64,000 nucleotides of DNA, from contig NZ_JQLQ01000002.1 in assembly GCF_000744285.1 (NCBI RefSeq), positions 2,486,501 to 2,550,500 on the forward strand. Reading direction: 5' to 3'. Below are positions 1-8,714 of this stretch, piece by piece. The notes below the pieces were generated by a model. That model was not told the DNA's origin. It did not search any database and worked only from the letters and a program-made list of their open reading frames with translations. Position numbers and translations under genes: made by a program. The first letter of the stretch is position 1; each line of letters begins with the position of its first letter. The DNA is from Carnobacterium pleistocenium FTR1 (GTDB lineage Bacteria > Bacillota > Bacilli > Lactobacillales > Carnobacteriaceae).

Positions 1-47
1 GTTTTCAAGATACAATCTAGATTGCCTATCTTATTCTTTAATAATAA

Positions 48-106
48 TAAAAAAATAGTAAAGACAACAGCAAATAACCCACCAGTGTCCTTACTATTTT
101 TTTCGC
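48..106 (-). terminator. Intrinsic terminator beyond truA
   Basis: An interrupted inverted repeat (AAAAAATAGTAAAGACA and TGTCCTTACTATTTTTT arms) with T-runs on both strands lies about 100 bases beyond the truA stop. It can end leftward transcription from truA, and possibly rightward transcription entering from outside the window. Bases 107-202 show nothing else I recognise. Confidence 0.65.
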
Positions 107-202
107 ATATCATTAAATTAAGTTAAACAGTTAAAAAGTCATTCATGATATATTCAAATGTCTTTCCACCTGAAACTGATTTAAAGATACGATTCAAAAT
201 TT

Positions 203-943
203 TCAATTATAATAAACTTCATCTAAAAATAGTCCTTGAGAAGGTACGGTAGTACCTGCATCACTTCTGATTCCACTCTTAAATATAGCGTCAATAGCTT
301 CCGGTTCCGTTATACCCAACCCAATTTCTACGATTGTTCCCATAATGATTCTAATCATTTTGTATAAGAAACCTTCTCCTGTAAACGTAAAGTGTAATAA
401 ATCGCCTTCTTTTTGGACCTTGATTTCATCGATAGTTCTAACTGTTGATTTTTTTGATTTTTTTAGAGAAGAGAAACCAATAAAGTCATGTTTCCCGACA
501 AGTTTGTTGCAAGCCTCGTTCATTTTAGCAATATCAAGTTCTCCAGGGTAATCATAACTGAAATTGCGCTCAAATACAGAAGGTACAGGGTTATTCCAGA
601 CATAGTAGCTATATGTTTTTCCATTAGCATTATACCTAGCATGGAATCTTTCTGGTACTTCCTCAAGTTTCTTCACGACAATATCACGTGGAAGATAACG
701 GTTTAGGTGATCCAACATCGCTGGAAATTCCATGGTAGATGTTGTTTTAAAATTGGCTACCTGTCCCTTAGCATGAGCTCCAGCATCCGTACGTCCAGAA
801 CCGATTATTTCAATTTTGTCCCCTGTCATTGCTGATAAAACATTTTCTATTTTTCCTTGAATCGTTTTATCTGAATCACTAAGCCTTTGCCAGCCTAAAT
901 ATCTGCCGCCATCGTATTCAATCGTCATTTTAATATTTCTCAT
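203..943 (-). CDS. truA: tRNA pseudouridine(38-40) synthase TruA
   Basis: TruA converts uridines 38-40 of the tRNA anticodon arm to pseudouridine. The product is 246 aa, the usual size. It begins with the family's conserved start (MTIEYDG then YLGWQ) and carries the catalytic-loop motif GRTDAGAHA around residue 50, with Asp as the expected nucleophile, and later motifs FHARYNA and YSYYVWN. I chose the ATG at 943 because GAGGG lies six bases upstream; the frame stays open further but those extra residues are not TruA-like. In many Firmicutes truA follows the energy-coupling-factor transporter genes; here it stands alone next to a SOUL-domain gene. Confidence 0.95.
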   Translation of the reverse strand: MRNIKMTIEYDGGRYLGWQRLSDSDKTIQGKIENVLSAMTGDKIEIIGSGRTDAGAHAKGQVANFKTTSTMEFPAMLDHLNRYLPRDIVVKKLEEVPERFHARYNANGKTYSYYVWNNPVPSVFERNFSYDYPGELDIAKMNEACNKLVGKHDFIGFSSLKKSKKSTVRTIDEIKVQKEGDLLHFTFTGEGFLYKMIRIIMGTIVEIGLGITEPEAIDAIFKSGIRSDAGTTVPSQGLFLDEVYYN

Positions 944-999
944 TTTATCCCTCATATTCATCTTATTCTGTTCATATTTCGTATACTTTACTACCAAGA

Positions 1000-1509
1000 T
1001 TAAACCTTACTAATCCTAACCAAAATTTCATTTCTTCTAAGCATAGGTGGCACGAATGGTGCGTTGTAAAAAGCTAACATATAATTTGATTGCTTTTGGT
1101 AGCCTTTTTCCAATAGCCACTCATCTAATCTTTTCTTCATTTTTAATTCTTTTGATTTATTAGAAAAACCTGAATACTGTATTGATCCGAATAAGCCTTC
1201 ATCAAAATTTTTAACCTTCAGATTTGGGTTGTTCGGCTCTGGTATTTGGTTACTAAATTTTTCTGGAACAACGAATGCCATTTTCTTTTTTTCTTCAGTT
1301 TCTTCTTGAATAACTGGTATTGTCATTGAGATTTTTTCATTCTCTTTATTGTCATTAGAGATATATTTAAATAAAGAGCCAAATCCATTTTTAATTTCCG
1401 GATCATTTTTATTTTCATATTCGACAATAAAAAAATCAGCATATTTTCTTATCTCAAATTCCTTTTCTTTCACCAGCACATCATAATTTGGTGTTTCATA
1501 CTTACTCAT
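1000..1509 (-). CDS. SOUL-family haem-binding-like protein
   Basis: This 169-aa protein looks like the SOUL/HEBP family: it opens with a short strand and the family-typical EIRKYADF segment, followed by SMTIPV and a C-terminal stretch with NEIL. It has no signal peptide or membrane segment and is probably cytosolic. The family binds haem or related hydrophobic ligands in eukaryotes; the role in bacteria is unknown. The ATG at 1509 is preceded by GGAG at a good distance, whereas the longer open frame starts in a Cys/Tyr-rich stretch without an SD. It lies 56 bases upstream of truA on the same strand and may be cotranscribed with it. Confidence 0.75.
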   Translation of the reverse strand: MSKYETPNYDVLVKEKEFEIRKYADFFIVEYENKNDPEIKNGFGSLFKYISNDNKENEKISMTIPVIQEETEEKKKMAFVVPEKFSNQIPEPNNPNLKVKNFDEGLFGSIQYSGFSNKSKELKMKKRLDEWLLEKGYQKQSNYMLAFYNAPFVPPMLRRNEILVRISKV

Positions 1510-1686
1510 AGAATCACTCCATTCACAATAAAATAATGGTTCACTCTTATATAAGCAGTAATAGCAGCTTTTTCTCAACCCAATACCAAGTTACTAGAAT
1601 TGCTAGCTATCTAAGACGTTCTCAGAAATTAATAGAAGTAAATTAAATTATAGATAAAGATGTCTTCTCTAGCATAATTCAACAAA

Positions 1687-2508
1687 TTATTTTTTAGTGA
1701 AATAATTTCCTGGCTGTACATGTATTGTCTTCTCACGAATATTCACTTCATCAACACATAAAAGAGAAGTATACTCATCAACCATTCTATTGCCGCTAAA
1801 AGTGGATTCTGCAAAGACAGTAATTCCAACTAGCTCCGCTTCAAATTCTTCAATCAAGCTCTTCATACCGTTAACGGTACCTCCGCCTTTCATGAAATCA
1901 TCCACGATCAACACACGAGATCCACGACGCAAGCTTCTTTTAGATAATTCCATTTTTTCAACACGATCTGAGGATCCAGAAACATAATTGACACTAACCG
2001 TAGATCCTTCAGTTATTTTAGAATCTCTGCGGACAATAACAAAGGGTACATTTAAATACGTTGATACTGCTTGAGCAATAGGCACCCCTTTTGTCGCTAC
2101 TGTCATAACGGCATCAATCGGTTGCTCTAAATATTTAGTTGCAATAATTTTTCCTACTTGACGCAACACACTTGGTTGTCCTAATAAGTCAGACAAATAG
2201 ACATATCCACCTGGTAGTAAACGATCAGATTCTGACAAACGTTCGCACATTTCTTTTGCAAACTCTTCAGCTTCATCCTTTGCAATTTCAGGAATATAAC
2301 GCACTCCTCCTGCTGCTCCCGGAACTGTTTCCAATGTTCCCGTACCTCGTTCTCTAAATGTTTTTTTTACGATGCTTAGATCTTCACTGATAGAAGATTT
2401 AGCAGAGTCATAACGGTTAGCAAAATAAGTAAGTGGCACTAACGTATGTGGTCGTTCCAGCATATAACGCGTGATATCGATCAAGCGTTCACTTCTTTTT
2501 ATCTTCAT
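1687..2508 (-). CDS. purR: Purine operon repressor PurR
   Basis: PurR of the Bacillus type represses purine synthesis genes and senses PRPP. The 273-aa product has an N-terminal winged helix (residues about 1-70, beginning KIKRSERL) and a C-terminal phosphoribosyltransferase-like domain with the PRPP loop VLIVDDFMKGGGT. The ATG at 2508 has AAGGTG just upstream; the 21 residues available before it are not part of the family. In Bacillus purR is followed by yabJ and preceded by ispE; here the zinc transporter adcABC lies between ispE and purR. I saw no clear PurBox next to the gene. Confidence 0.95.
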   Translation of the reverse strand: MKIKRSERLIDITRYMLERPHTLVPLTYFANRYDSAKSSISEDLSIVKKTFRERGTGTLETVPGAAGGVRYIPEIAKDEAEEFAKEMCERLSESDRLLPGGYVYLSDLLGQPSVLRQVGKIIATKYLEQPIDAVMTVATKGVPIAQAVSTYLNVPFVIVRRDSKITEGSTVSVNYVSGSSDRVEKMELSKRSLRRGSRVLIVDDFMKGGGTVNGMKSLIEEFEAELVGITVFAESTFSGNRMVDEYTSLLCVDEVNIREKTIHVQPGNYFTKK

Positions 2509-2693
2509 TATTTTCACCTTTTCTGTAGTTTTTTTTAGTTTTGCCAGGTCATTATTTCTGTCAAACATCATTATACGCGTTTTGCACGTAAAATAGTAGC
2601 TTTTTAAATAATATTATAAAATCGTTCGTTTTTATTAGCACTTTCTCATTAAAAAAAACACGAACCTTCGTATTCATTTTTATTTTTGATTTA

Positions 2694-2737
2694 CAAACAC
2701 AAAAAGAATTGAGAAAACTCAATCCTTTTTGTGTTTG
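2694..2737 (-). terminator. Intrinsic terminator after adcB
   Basis: A long, near-perfect hairpin (arms CAAACACAAAAAG and CTTTTTGTGTTTG plus an inner TTGAG/CTCAA) follows the adcB stop and closes the adcABC unit before purR. The stretch 2509-2693 shows no gene. Confidence 0.75.
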
Positions 2738-2760
2738 ATACTTATATTTTTTGCTTATTA

Positions 2761-3591
2761 TTAAGAACGACTTTTTTTGTATTTCATTTGTTGTACAATT
2801 TTCATTGTTCCTGTGGTAAGGATAAAGATAGCGATAAACACTAAAGTAATCGTCGCACCTGGAGGAGTACCCCATTGATATGAAACGGTTAATCCTGAAA
2901 ACATTCCTACTATACCTACAACAATACCCACCAGAATAACCCAATAAAAACTTTTGCTTATACGCATAGCAATGGCCGCTGGCAAAATCATAATGGCCGA
3001 TACTAGCAAAGCTCCAGCAATAGGCATTATTACTGCAATAGTAATTCCTGTGATCACATTAAAGAGAATAGACATCAACCGTGCCGGCAAACCGGCTGTA
3101 AACGCCGTGTCTTCATCAAATGTTAATACATACATTGGTCTACGAAAAACTAAAAATAATCCAACAACGATTACAAATAATGCTACTAATAAGTAAATTT
3201 GTTGTTGACTGATTGTCACAATTGAACCAAATAAGTATTGTTGAATAGTTGTGGTTGATCCTCCACTACTCAAACTCATTAAAACAAGCGCTACTGACAT
3301 TCCAGCAGACATTAAGATGGCAATAGAAATTTCGGAATAAGATTTGTACAGCGTACTTAAATACTCTATGAGCACCGCTGCAATCACTACAACGACCAAC
3401 GTCATAAAGGTCGGGTTTACATTTAGAAATAGGCCCAGTGCAATTCCTGCTAATGAAATATGCGATAACGTATCTGCCATTAGTGATTGTCTTCTAAGAA
3501 CTAAAAACAGCCCTAGCATTGGAGCAATAACAGCAATCAAGAATGCAGATTGGAATGCTCGCTGCATGAATCCATAGAAAAACATCTCCAT
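2761..3591 (-). CDS. adcB: Zinc ABC transporter, permease AdcB/ZnuB
   Basis: Membrane subunit of a high-affinity zinc importer of the ABC-3 (metal) family. The 276-aa protein has about eight hydrophobic segments and the family-typical [13 protein letters not shown] stretch near residue 35 and GALLVSA in the second half. The ATG at 3591 follows AAAGGAGG. The first 55 bases overlap the end of the ATPase gene, which implies translational coupling. Together with adcC and adcA it forms one leftward operon; the upstream Zur-type box suggests induction under zinc limitation. Specificity for zinc over manganese is inferred from the binding protein and operator. Confidence 0.92.
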   Translation of the reverse strand: MEMFFYGFMQRAFQSAFLIAVIAPMLGLFLVLRRQSLMADTLSHISLAGIALGLFLNVNPTFMTLVVVVIAAVLIEYLSTLYKSYSEISIAILMSAGMSVALVLMSLSSGGSTTTIQQYLFGSIVTISQQQIYLLVALFVIVVGLFLVFRRPMYVLTFDEDTAFTAGLPARLMSILFNVITGITIAVIMPIAGALLVSAIMILPAAIAMRISKSFYWVILVGIVVGIVGMFSGLTVSYQWGTPPGATITLVFIAIFILTTGTMKIVQQMKYKKSRS

Positions 3592-4244
3592 GGTGAATCC
3601 TCCTTTCGGATAAGCTGAATATGTCTATCCGCATATTTTTTTATATCTTCATGGTCATGTGTCACCATTAAAATACCTTTACCATGAAACTCACTATTGT
3701 GTTTTAGCAATTCATAAAACTCTGTTCTGGAATCTAGATCCATACCGGTTGTTGGTTCATCTAAAACAAACAAATCTGGATCTGTCGCAAAAATACGAGC
3801 TAGAGAAATACGTTGCTTTTGACCACCAGAGAGTTCTCCAATTTTTTTATAGCGTAAATCCCACATGCCTACTGACTTTAACGAACGTTCAACATGTTCA
3901 TGGTCTTCTGCATCTAAACGTTTGAACCATTTTCCTCTTTGGTAACGACCAGACCGGACCAATTCCAGTACTGTACTAGGAAAACCAGAATTAAACGAGG
4001 CCACTTGCTGTGGTATATAACCAATTGCTAATGGTTCATTTCTTGTATTTACAGCAGAAATCTTAGCCGTTCCTTTCGTTGGTTGGAGCAAACCTAAAAT
4101 ATTGCGCAATAAGGTTGATTTTGCTGCCCCATTTTCGCCTGTCAACATAACGAATTCACCAGAATCAACTGTAAAGGAAATATTTTCTAAAACTGGTTCT
4201 TCATCATAATAAAAAGATAAGTCTTTTACTTCAACGTAATGCAT
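3537..4244 (-). CDS. adcC: Zinc ABC transporter, ATPase AdcC/ZnuC
   Basis: Energising subunit of the importer. The 235-aa protein has Walker A (GENGAAKST; the usual GxGKST Gly before Lys is an Ala), Q-loop (YIPQQ), signature LSGGQ, Walker B (LFVLDEP) and the switch His in VTHDHED. An SD-like AGAAGGG precedes the ATG. The last 18 codons run through the ribosome binding site and start of adcB, giving a Cys/Ser-rich tail that is probably not functional. The coupled order adcA, adcC, adcB is as in other Lactobacillales. Confidence 0.93.
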   Translation of the reverse strand: MHYVEVKDLSFYYDEEPVLENISFTVDSGEFVMLTGENGAAKSTLLRNILGLLQPTKGTAKISAVNTRNEPLAIGYIPQQVASFNSGFPSTVLELVRSGRYQRGKWFKRLDAEDHEHVERSLKSVGMWDLRYKKIGELSGGQKQRISLARIFATDPDLFVLDEPTTGMDLDSRTEFYELLKHNSEFHGKGILMVTHDHEDIKKYADRHIQLIRKEDSPWRCFSMDSCSEHSNLHS

Positions 4245-4301
4245 GGATACCCTTCTTTCTTTTATCTATGGGAAAGGCTTCTTATATCCATTTCCATTTT
4301 A

Positions 4302-5240
4302 TCAGTTTATACTTTTTTGAAGAGCCGTTAGATTATTTTCCATTGCTTTGATATAATCGATTCCTTTTTCTTGATCTTCTGTCGTAATACCTTCAATTGG
4401 ATTTAAAATTTCTAACTCTACACCCGTCTCATTAGCTAGTGTTTCCGCAATTTGACTAGATGATATCTCTGCATAATAAATATAATTGATACCTTCGTCT
4501 TCTACGTAGTCTTGTAACTCCGCTAATTTGGCTGGGCTTGGTTCTTCTTCAGTTGAAATTCCGGCAATTGAAACTTGTTCCAAATTGTATCTATTTGCTA
4601 AATAGGCAAAAGCAGCATGTTGAGTGACAAAAGTCCGTTTTGTTGCTCCATTAAATGCTGTTTCAAACTCTTGATTTAGAGCTTCTAATTTTTCATTATA
4701 CACTTTTGCATTTGTTTCATATACTTCTTCATTTTCTGGATCAGCAGCAATCAAGCCTGCTTGAATGTTGCTGACTTCTTCTTGAGCAAGTACAGGATCC
4801 AACCAAATATGGGGATCTACTTCATCTTGATGTTCTTCTGATTCATGTTCATCAGCGCCTTCGGTTGCTTCCAAAAATGAGACACCTTCGCTAGCATTAA
4901 CTACAACTGTACTTTCTGTGTCTATACTTTCTAAAACGCTTGAAACCCAAACTTCCATTTCCTCACTGTTGTAAATAAAAACATCCGCATTTGAGATTGC
5001 AGCAACTTCTTTTGCACTTGGTTCATAGCTATGCGTATCTGTACCTGCTTCTAACAATAAAGTTACTTCTGCTTTATCTCCAACAATATTTTTTGTAAAA
5101 TCATACATTGGGTAGAAAGTTGTAACCACATTTAATTTATTTGATTCTGGTTGGGCATCTTCTTGATTGCCACACCCTACCGCTACTATAAGTAAAATGG
5201 AAAATAAGGAAACTATTCCAATTCTTTTTTTTCTATTCAT
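4302..5240 (-). CDS. adcA: Zinc-binding lipoprotein AdcA/ZnuA
   Basis: Extracellular zinc receptor of the importer, family of cluster A-I metal-binding proteins. The 312-aa precursor has a lipoprotein signal peptide ending in VAVGC (lipidated Cys near residue 23). A short His/Asp/Glu-rich loop (DEHESEEHQDEVDPH) lies around residue 130-145, as in zinc rather than manganese receptors, and conserved His ligands occur in the DTHSYEPS, DPHIWLDP and TQHAAF motifs. It lacks the extra C-terminal ZinT domain found in streptococcal AdcA. GGAGG precedes the ATG. First gene of the adcACB unit. Confidence 0.93.
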   Translation of the reverse strand: MNRKKRIGIVSLFSILLIVAVGCGNQEDAQPESNKLNVVTTFYPMYDFTKNIVGDKAEVTLLLEAGTDTHSYEPSAKEVAAISNADVFIYNSEEMEVWVSSVLESIDTESTVVVNASEGVSFLEATEGADEHESEEHQDEVDPHIWLDPVLAQEEVSNIQAGLIAADPENEEVYETNAKVYNEKLEALNQEFETAFNGATKRTFVTQHAAFAYLANRYNLEQVSIAGISTEEEPSPAKLAELQDYVEDEGINYIYYAEISSSQIAETLANETGVELEILNPIEGITTEDQEKGIDYIKAMENNLTALQKSIN

Positions 5241-5290
5241 TAAGATTATACCTCCATTAATTTTTTTCTATTTATTTTTTAATTTTACAC

Positions 5291-5311
5291 AAATCGTAAT
5301 CGTTACTATTT
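5291..5311. promoter_or_regulatory. Zur-type operator upstream of adcA
   Basis: The sequence AATCGTAATCGTTACTATT (5292-5310) with one more A and T on either side matches the Bacillus Zur box (AAATCGTAAT-N-ATTACGATTT) at all but two of its 20 specified positions. It lies about 50 bases upstream of the adcA start. Zinc-loaded Zur would repress the operon. The match is read by eye; the regulator gene is not in this window. Confidence 0.75.
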
Positions 5312-5426
5312 AGAATTTCTTATGTAGCTTATCATTATCTACTTTGTGCGTCAAGAAAAAAAGACATAAACCACTCTTATAACAAAAAAGAGAGGTTTTA
5401 ATATCTTTGGTGGTAATTTTTCCAGC

Positions 5427-6278
5427 TTATTTTAGCGTCCGCACTAAGTAGACTTCATTACAAAATCCTTTTAAACCATTATACACACGCTGAGCTTTTG
5501 AGTATGTCTTACATAAAGCATAAACTGTGGGGCCACTTCCACTCATTAAAGCAGCATCGGCTCCAAATTGAATCATCTTTTTTTTGATTCGTTTAATATC
5601 CGGCTGTTTTATAGCAGAAGCCGTTTCTAAGGCATTCCCCGTATTGCAAACCATTTGAAGAAAATCTTTCTCTTGAATAGCTAGTAACATTTTTTCTGTT
5701 TCCGGATGAACCAACTGTTCAAATGAAAGATTTTCAAAAACAGTCCAAGTTGAGATTCCTTTTTTAGGCTTGACTAATACTACCCAACATTGTGGTGGAG
5801 CATCAATTTGTTGAATTTTTTCTCCTCGTCCTGTTGCATATGCCGTTCCACCATAAATACAGTATGGTACATCTGAACCGATCTGCTCTCCTAGAAGAAC
5901 TAGTTCCTCATTACTCAAGTTCAGATGCCATAACCGATTAAGGCCTCTTAGCGTAGCAGCCGCATCACTGCTGCCCCCTGCTAAACCAGCAGCGATTGGG
6001 ATCTTTTTTTCAATACTAATATCGACGCCTTTTTTGATATGATAAGTGTCTTTTAAAAGTTTAGCAGCCTTGTATGCATGATTTCGTTGATCTAATGGTA
6101 AAAAACCATTAGTTGAATGAATAACGATTAGGTCTTCTTCAAGTGTTTTTAGCGCTATGCGATCAGCCAAATCAACTGAAGTCATTACCATCTCCATTTC
6201 ATGATAACCATCTTCCCTTTTATGCAACACATCCAAACATAAATTAATTTTAGCCGGAGCTTTTTCTATGATCTCCAT
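5427..6278 (-). CDS. ispE: 4-diphosphocytidyl-2-C-methyl-D-erythritol kinase IspE
   Basis: GHMP-family kinase of the MEP isoprenoid route. The 283-aa protein begins with APAKINL, has the glycine-rich phosphate loop PIAAGLAGGSSDAA around residue 95-108 and the C-terminal MSGSGPTVYAL motif. Many Lactobacillales make isoprenoids through mevalonate yet keep this gene next to veg and purR, so its role here cannot be settled from the window. An AGGAG-type SD precedes the ATG. A hairpin-forming AAAGAGAGG region near 5370-5400 may end the gene. Confidence 0.93.
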   Translation of the reverse strand: MEIIEKAPAKINLCLDVLHKREDGYHEMEMVMTSVDLADRIALKTLEEDLIVIHSTNGFLPLDQRNHAYKAAKLLKDTYHIKKGVDISIEKKIPIAAGLAGGSSDAAATLRGLNRLWHLNLSNEELVLLGEQIGSDVPYCIYGGTAYATGRGEKIQQIDAPPQCWVVLVKPKKGISTWTVFENLSFEQLVHPETEKMLLAIQEKDFLQMVCNTGNALETASAIKQPDIKRIKKKMIQFGADAALMSGSGPTVYALCKTYSKAQRVYNGLKGFCNEVYLVRTLK

Positions 6279-6800
6279 TTCTCCTTTTCTCCTTTCCTAC
6301 ATATTTTTTATTGTCTGTAAAACATACTAGCCTAAAAAAAAAGATTTGAAAAGCAAGAAAGGCATAATTTAACTTAAATATTAGAAAAAAGAGAAATTAA
6401 CGGCTTTTAAATAGCATTTTCATCATATAGTGTGGACATCTCAAAATAAAATTCATTCTGGAATGTACGGTTTTACTTGTAAAGCCGAGGTACCGTCTGT
6501 AAGCCTGAGGTCTTACAAATTTTCAAGCTTCAAACAAGCTGTAATCGCGCTAAAGCGCCAACGCTTTGTAATTCTCATTGAATCCAATGCACGGCTACAA
6601 GCAACCCTATTCCGCCATAAATTTTGGGTGTGTCATTTCATTCATTTATTTATCCAAATTAAAAAATGATATAGCCTTTTTTAATAGAAAAAGGCCCAAG
6701 ACAGAAATGTCTCCGACCTTTGCTCCTTTATATATGAGAAGCTATTAATTCGATTTTTATTTGACGTAGAACCTTTAAAAATTCATTTCATTATTTATAC
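6279..6800. other. Gene-free, hairpin-rich intergenic region
   Basis: No convincing gene. An open frame at 6430-6669 (+) lacks an SD and has a composition unlike its neighbours. The stretch 6470-6600 is full of short inverted and direct repeats: TTGTAAAGCCGAGGTACC then CTGTAAGCCTGAGGTCTT, CAAGCTTCAAACAAGC, and GCGCTAAAGCGC. At 6683-6720 a nested repeat (AAAGG, AGACA / TGTCT, CCTTT) could form a stem. The segment 6438-6467 resembles one at 59508-59535. It could be a decayed mobile element or a structured RNA; I cannot tell which. Confidence 0.4.
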
Positions 6801-6827
6801 AAAAAAACGAGCTTACGATAGCTCGTT
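6801..6827 (-). terminator. Intrinsic terminator of veg
   Basis: AACGAGCT and AGCTCGTT arms with a six-base loop followed, on the minus strand, by seven T residues, 27 bases beyond the veg stop. Confidence 0.85.
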
Positions 6828-6853
6828 AAAGATAATTTTATTTAATGTTAGTT

Positions 6854-7111
6854 TTACGCTAATTGACGATTTTCTTCACCAATGTATTCAATTTCTACAG
6901 ATTGAGTTAAAACATCTGTATAACTGTATGAAACACGTTCAAATGCGTTCTCATCTTGGTCTAGCTCGACCACAAATACTGAATGATACGTGTCGGCTAA
7001 AATACCTTTACGTTCGGTTTTTTTCTTTCGACCAGCTTGCGCGGTCAACATAATCTTTTTACCTAAATGATCATCTAGGCTTTCTTTAATGTCTGCTAAT
7101 GTACTTGGCAT
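6854..7111 (-). CDS. veg: Veg protein (biofilm-related)
   Basis: Small 85-aa protein of the Veg family (DUF1021). In Bacillus subtilis Veg stimulates biofilm matrix gene expression; the biochemical role is unclear. The sequence begins MPSTLADIK and continues with a basic [10 protein letters not shown] patch, as in the family. The ATG at 7111 has GAGGTG seven bases upstream and matches the family start; a second ATG six codons earlier has no SD. Its position between rsmA and ispE is the same as in Bacillus, apart from genes lost there. Confidence 0.92.
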   Translation of the reverse strand: MPSTLADIKESLDDHLGKKIMLTAQAGRKKKTERKGILADTYHSVFVVELDQDENAFERVSYSYTDVLTQSVEIEYIGEENRQLA

Positions 7112-7137
7112 CAGATTCACCTCACTCATCTGACGTC

Positions 7138-7166
7138 ATTATAACATACTATACAAAATTTTACAA
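7138..7166 (-). promoter_or_regulatory. Strong promoter of veg
   Basis: On the minus strand TTGTAA (7166-7161) and a perfect TATAAT (7143-7138) are separated by 17 bases, a sigma-A promoter just upstream of veg. The Bacillus veg promoter is also known as a strong one. Confidence 0.75.
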
Positions 7167-7267
7167 GTATACCATATGAATACCTTAGCCGCAAATAATA
7201 ATTCTCTCATATAAAAATTTTTAAACCTCTTGGTATCAGTGATAAATAACCTTATATTCGAAAAAAA

Positions 7268-8161
7268 TTAATCTTTTTCTAATACAATTTCATCAATTGC
7301 ATCTGATAAACGAGCAAATTCTTCTAGACTCAATGTTTCTCCACGACGTGTCGGATCAATATTTGTAACAGCTAAAGCCTGGGTAAGTTTTTCCCTAGTA
7401 CTCTCCTCTTTGCCATATCGAATCAACAAATTATTCCAAAGTGTTTTACGTCTTTGTACAAAAGCCGAACGAACAAGCGCAAAAAAAGATTTTTCATTCT
7501 TAACTACTACACTTGGCGTAGCTCTTCTCGTTAATTTAATAATGGCAGAGTCAACATTTGGTTGCGGTATAAAGACTGTTTTAGGAACAATAAAAGCAAC
7601 TTCTGCTTTCATGTGGTATTGAATAGCGATAGATAAAGAACCATATGCCTTACTTCCTGGAGCAGCTGTTATCCGTTCAGCCACTTCTTTTTGCATCATG
7701 ATTGTTAAACCATCTATTCGAACCGGCGTTTCCAAAAAATGCATGATGATCGGAGTTGTAATATAGTATGGTAAATTGGCCACAACGACTAGCGGTTCAT
7801 CTAGATCAATCATTTCGGGTAAAGCTTGTTGTAAATTGACTTTTAATACATCGCTATGAACAACAGAAACATTATCATAAGGACTCAATGTATCTGCTAG
7901 TACAGGCAATAAACGATCATCTATTTCAAAAGCAATAACTTCTTTACTCGCTCTTGCAAGATGTTCAGTCAAAGCTCCGATACCAGGTCCAACTTCAATG
8001 ACATTGGTGTTTTTATCTATATCTGAAGCCGCTACAATATTGCTTAAAATATTAGGATCTACAATAAAATTCTGCCCTAAACTCTTCTTTACTGAAAAAC
8101 CGTATTTCTCCATTATTTCTTTCGTTCTTGATGGGGTTGCTATATCTTTATGATTTTTCAT
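7268..8161 (-). CDS. rsmA: 16S rRNA dimethyladenosine transferase RsmA (KsgA)
   Basis: Dimethylates two adjacent adenines in the 3' terminal helix of 16S rRNA late in 30S assembly; loss gives kasugamycin resistance. The 297-aa protein has the SAM motif VIEVGPGIGALTEHL, the KSLGQNF start region and the catalytic NLPYYITTPI motif. The ATG at 8161 is favoured because GGAGG lies six bases upstream; an ATG two codons earlier abuts the SD. The first 14 bases overlap the end of rnmV, so the genes are translationally coupled. Confidence 0.96.
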   Translation of the reverse strand: MKNHKDIATPSRTKEIMEKYGFSVKKSLGQNFIVDPNILSNIVAASDIDKNTNVIEVGPGIGALTEHLARASKEVIAFEIDDRLLPVLADTLSPYDNVSVVHSDVLKVNLQQALPEMIDLDEPLVVVANLPYYITTPIIMHFLETPVRIDGLTIMMQKEVAERITAAPGSKAYGSLSIAIQYHMKAEVAFIVPKTVFIPQPNVDSAIIKLTRRATPSVVVKNEKSFFALVRSAFVQRRKTLWNNLLIRYGKEESTREKLTQALAVTNIDPTRRGETLSLEEFARLSDAIDEIVLEKD

Positions 8162-8714
8162 GTTCATCCTCCAAAATTTGCTGCATCACTGTTATAACTT
8201 CTTCCGGAGATATTTGAAACATTTGCAATCTCTTTTGAAGTTGTTTTCCGTTAGTGTATCCTATATTGAGTCTTTCACCCAGTTTTGTTCGTCTTTTTCG
8301 AGCAAATGGTCCCATGATCAATCCGGCATCCATCAATAGCTCTTGCGAGATTAATGACTCTTTAGATATGGTTTCAGTATAACATTTTGATAACGCGGCA
8401 CGTACTGCTTCAGGTGAAGCATGTTCAATACCTAAACTACCTTTGCCTTTTGATTTAGCCTCAGCTCTAGTTAAAAAAGCATGTTTAACTCCTGGAACAG
8501 CTTGTGAAATAATTTTACGGATTTTTTCACCTGGAAAATCAGGATCCGTAAATACGATCACACCTCTTGTTTCATGGGCTTTGCGAATCAAATCCAAAGT
8601 TTCTTCGTCAATTGCTGAACCATTTGTTTCAAGAGTATCTGCTTCAACCGATTCTAAGATACGTCTTGTATCATCGCGGCCTTCAACAACAATAATTTCT
8701 TTTATTTTTTCCAT
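8148..8714 (-). CDS. rnmV: Ribonuclease M5
   Basis: RNase M5 makes the final cuts of 5S rRNA precursor in low-GC Gram-positives. The 188-aa protein carries an N-terminal Toprim domain with the catalytic Glu in VVEGRDD (near residue 11) and the DPDFPGEKIR motif near residue 57. It starts within the stop codon of tatD (TAATG overlap) and ends inside rsmA, consistent with one transcript tatD-rnmV-rsmA. Confidence 0.95.
   Translation of the reverse strand: MEKIKEIIVVEGRDDTRRILESVEADTLETNGSAIDEETLDLIRKAHETRGVIVFTDPDFPGEKIRKIISQAVPGVKHAFLTRAEAKSKGKGSLGIEHASPEAVRAALSKCYTETISKESLISQELLMDAGLIMGPFARKRRTKLGERLNIGYTNGKQLQKRLQMFQISPEEVITVMQQILEDEHEKS

Noticed and set aside
6430-6669. Open frame of 79 codons on the plus strand
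   Set aside because: No SD, odd composition, located in a hairpin-rich region; more likely noncoding.
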